In this document: positions 7,658-9,765 of the stretch, piece by piece
Layout: each line of letters opens with the position of its first letter
Numbering within the stretch: the first letter of the stretch is position 1
Assembly (NCBI GenBank): GCA_902490055.1
Contig: CABUCP010000072.1
Coordinates: forward strand, 1 to 9,765
Source of the DNA: an uncultured Klebsiella sp.
GTDB taxonomy: Bacteria > Pseudomonadota > Gammaproteobacteria > Enterobacterales > Enterobacteriaceae
Length of the DNA: 9,765 nucleotides
Direction: 5' to 3'
Notes under the pieces: generated by a model
What the model was told of the DNA's origin: nothing
What the model saw: only the letters and a program-made list of their open reading frames with translations
Databases searched by the model: none
Translations under genes and position numbers: made by a program

Positions 7658-7689
7658 TGATACTGCCCGCGCGATTGCGGGCAGTATCA
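7658..7689. terminator. Hairpin between convergent iroE and iroN
   Basis: TGATACTGCCCGC (7658-7670) pairs perfectly with GCGGGCAGTATCA (7677-7689) around GCGATT, a 13-bp stem centred in the gap between the two stop codons. No T-run follows on either strand, so it is not a complete intrinsic terminator. A bidirectional 3'-end stabiliser or a weak terminator for both transcripts is the likely role. Confidence 0.55.
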
Positions 7690-7703
7690 TGATGACGATG
7701 CGA

Positions 7704-9765
7704 TCAGAAGCTCGCCGTCACCCCGGCATAATAAGCCCGGCCGGGTTCGTTATAGGTATTTGCCCCTTCGGATGAACGATAGATCTGTTTATCGAAGATA
7801 TTGCTGACCCCAACGTTCAGGCGCAGGTTTTTATTAATATCGTAATTAAAGTTGGTGCCCACCAGCGAATAAGCCCCCAGCTCTTTACCCGACAGGCCGC
7901 CGGTGTCTTCGCTGCGCGATTCCGCATGGGTACGCGGTTTTTGTCTACCGTATAGCGTCCAGTTGACGCTGGCGGAAAACGCCTGGGTTATCGTCCAGTC
8001 CAGCGAGTTGTTGATGGTGTATTTAGGGATAACCGAGAGCGGGTTGCCGGTATCTTTTTGTTCCGAAGTAATCATGTAAGTGGCGTTGGTATTCCATTTC
8101 AGACGATCTTTCACCAGCGGAAACGCCATGCTGGCTTCAATGCCATCGACTAACGCTTTTCCACCATTCTGCCACTGGAGAATATATGCGCCGGAAGCGG
8201 TTTGCCCGATGATGTCATCACCGGCCACGATCTTATTCTGATAATCATTACGGAAGTAGGTCACGCTGGCATGGTAATCGTCGCCAGAAGTTATGTCTTT
8301 TGGGCAACCATTGCCTTTCGAATAGAGCAGATAGCCTTCGCTGGATTGATAGAGGTTTGGCGCTTTAAACGTTCGGGCAATCCCGGCTTTGACTTTGAAG
8401 TAATCGCCTAATTCCTGCGACAGATTCAGGCTGGGGCTGAAGTTACCGCCGGACTCATTGAGATAATCAAAGCGCAGGCCAGGGATAATATTGGTACCGG
8501 GAGTCGGCTCAATATTATCTTCAAAATAGAGCGCGCTGATTTGTGAATGGTTTTTACTGCTGCGATCCGCCGCTGAACCGGAGATGCCGCCAATATTATT
8601 ATCATTCACCGTTAAGCCGGTAGAAGAAGGATCGTCAAGCTCATCGCGGTTCCACTCTGCGCCGACGGTCAGGGTTTGATCGACCCACAGATCCAGCGGA
8701 ATATTAACTTCGCCGCTGGTGCGCCAGGAGGTCAGGCGGTTGGTGGTGAATTTCTCATCCGCCGAAATTCGCCCTTCACCGCCGCCGGATAAACCTTCAT
8801 TCATACGGGTATTATTGGTTTTTTCGTAATAGACCCCGAAACGGCTTTGCCCCCAGTCCCAGACCCCGTTATGGGTAATACCGTAATTCTGCCTGTACAA
8901 GCGGTTGGTCTCTTCGCCAGATTTCGCCAGGCTTTCGGTCACCGCGCTGGAAGAGCTGTTTTGCGTATCGCCAGCGTAGATATTTCCCTGGCGACTATAC
9001 CCGGCTTCAAAATCGAGGATTTGCTGCGGATTCACTTTCCAGGAGACGACGCCGTTAATATCTTTATTGCGTACACCTTCGTGGCCGGCGGCGTTTTTCG
9101 AGCCCGCGGAAGAGTTAATATCCCAGCTGTCGGCGTCGGTTTTATTCAGGTTGCCATACAGACGCATCGTCAGCGCATCGCCGGCCAGCGGCCCGCTCAG
9201 GCTAAAGTTGGCGCGTCGGGTGGCCCCTTCATCGCTGCTTTCCGGTTGGTTGGTGTATAGCGACAGCGAACCGTGCCAGTCATTGGTCGGGCGTTTGGTA
9301 ATGATATTCACCACCCCGCCCGCCGCGCCGGAACCATAGCGCGCCGCCGCCGGGCCGCGAATGACTTCAATGCGTTCAACCTGCTCTGGCGGCACCCAGT
9401 TAGTATCGCCGCGGGTATCACGTTCGCCACGCCAGCTATAGCGTACAGAGTTACGCGAGGTCACCGGGACGCCATCAATAAGGATTAAGGTGTTTTCCGG
9501 CCCCATGCCGCGAATATCGATTTGGCGGTTATTACCGCGGGTACCCGACGCGCTGTTGCCGGTCAGATTTACCCCCGGCATTTTACGAATAATATCGGAG
9601 AGGTCGTTGACCGGAGGGTCCTTTTTAATATCTTCGCTGGTAATAATTGAAACGCCCGGCTGCTGCTTTAGTACTTGTTCTGCGGTGGCTTCAACGACCA
9701 GCGTTTCATCACTATCGTCGGAGGATTTGGCGGCGGATAGCGGGCTATTCAGCCCTACCACTAGC
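7704..9765 (-). CDS. iroN: TonB-dependent salmochelin receptor IroN (5' partial, internal deletion)
   Basis: Outer-membrane receptor importing ferric salmochelin and other catecholate siderophores, powered by TonB-ExbBD. The frame is open through the right edge, so the first 13 or so residues (most of the signal peptide) are missing; a GTG at 9761-9759 is an internal Val codon, not the start. In visible numbering from that codon: end of signal peptide (VGLNSPLSAA), TonB box ETLVV (19-23), plug domain (about 32-160, with IDIRGMGPEN and GAAGGVVNIITKRP), then the barrel to the terminal Phe (YYAGVTASF). The barrel lacks about 26 residues found in E. coli/Salmonella IroN and in FepA. After CPKDITSG (C486-G493) the sequence jumps to DDYHASVTYF, losing the CYLIGNKDLDPE and SVNKEIGLEF segments. 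The frame stays intact, and the single Cys left has no partner. Whether the receptor still works is doubtful. A Fur box for iroN would lie beyond the window. Confidence 0.95.
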   Translation of the reverse strand, partial: LVVGLNSPLSAAKSSDDSDETLVVEATAEQVLKQQPGVSIITSEDIKKDPPVNDLSDIIRKMPGVNLTGNSASGTRGNNRQIDIRGMGPENTLILIDGVPVTSRNSVRYSWRGERDTRGDTNWVPPEQVERIEVIRGPAAARYGSGAAGGVVNIITKRPTNDWHGSLSLYTNQPESSDEGATRRANFSLSGPLAGDALTMRLYGNLNKTDADSWDINSSAGSKNAAGHEGVRNKDINGVVSWKVNPQQILDFEAGYSRQGNIYAGDTQNSSSSAVTESLAKSGEETNRLYRQNYGITHNGVWDWGQSRFGVYYEKTNNTRMNEGLSGGGEGRISADEKFTTNRLTSWRTSGEVNIPLDLWVDQTLTVGAEWNRDELDDPSSTGLTVNDNNIGGISGSAADRSSKNHSQISALYFEDNIEPTPGTNIIPGLRFDYLNESGGNFSPSLNLSQELGDYFKVKAGIARTFKAPNLYQSSEGYLLYSKGNGCPKDITSGDDYHASVTYFRNDYQNKIVAGDDIIGQTASGAYILQWQNGGKALVDGIEASMAFPLVKDRLKWNTNATYMITSEQKDTGNPLSVIPKYTINNSLDWTITQAFSASVNWTLYGRQKPRTHAESRSEDTGGLSGKELGAYSLVGTNFNYDINKNLRLNVGVSNIFDKQIYRSSEGANTYNEPGRAYYAGVTASF
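8280..8285 (-). other. Junction of in-frame deletion in iroN
   Basis: On the coding strand the codons read TCT GGC GAC GAT TAC CAT (Ser-Gly-Asp-Asp-Tyr-His). In the IroN sequence I know, about 27 residues (starting Gly-Cys-Tyr and ending Thr-Trp-Glu) stand between this Ser-Gly and Asp-Tyr-His. Here a single Asp stands there, a net loss of about 26 codons (about 78 bases). The visible 685 codons plus about 13 missing at the edge give about 698, against 725 for E. coli IroN. That difference agrees with this deletion plus one residue fewer near the signal-peptide cleavage region. Confidence 0.75.

Noticed and set aside
9759..9761. GTG as the start codon of iroN
   Set aside because: The frame continues to the window edge and the residues match the end of the IroN signal peptide, so this is an internal Val codon.
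1..9765. CRISPR arrays, tRNA or rRNA genes, insertion sequences, toxin-antitoxin pairs
   Set aside because: Looked for and not seen: no regularly spaced repeats, no cloverleaf-like segments and no transposase-like frames. Almost all of the window beyond position 446 is accounted for by the five iro genes.

Overview
The window carries an almost complete iroA (salmochelin) locus of the order Enterobacterales: iroB, iroC, iroD and iroE on the + strand, facing a convergent iroN on the - strand. The gene content and order match the iroBCDE/iroN layout known from Salmonella and extraintestinal pathogenic E. coli. The hypervirulence plasmids of Klebsiella typically lack iroE. The coding DNA is GC-rich (about 57-68% in the iroB and iroC lines I hand-counted), which points to a high-GC genus such as Enterobacter, Klebsiella or Serratia rather than E. 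coli itself. I cannot name the species.

Layout. Positions 1-446 hold no convincing gene. This stretch has a dense group of palindromes, including a 72-base imperfect hairpin, and no recognisable Fur box. Then come iroB (447-1562), iroC (1609-5277), a textbook intrinsic terminator (5310-5350), iroD (5381-6619), iroE (6702-7649), a hairpin between the convergent genes (7658-7689) and iroN (9765-7704, its 5' end cut by the window edge).

How the genes work together. IroB C-glucosylates enterobactin to make salmochelins, which escape lipocalin-2. IroC exports them across the inner membrane. IroN takes the ferric forms back through the outer membrane with TonB energy. IroE trims or linearises the trilactone in the periplasm, and IroD hydrolyses the ferric siderophore in the cytoplasm to release iron. 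No enterobactin synthesis genes (ent) are in the window, so the host must supply the scaffold.

The system is known. The points that depart from what I know of it are: (1) an in-frame loss of about 26 residues in the IroN barrel that removes a conserved strand and one of two cysteines; (2) the palindrome-rich, Fur-box-less region before iroB; (3) a strong terminator inside the presumed iroBCDE operon; (4) a degenerate first ATPase site in IroC, paired logically with a variant second signature motif; (5) Arg-Arg replacing His-His next to the catalytic Glu of IroB. Comparisons with reference proteins are from memory, not from an alignment run.
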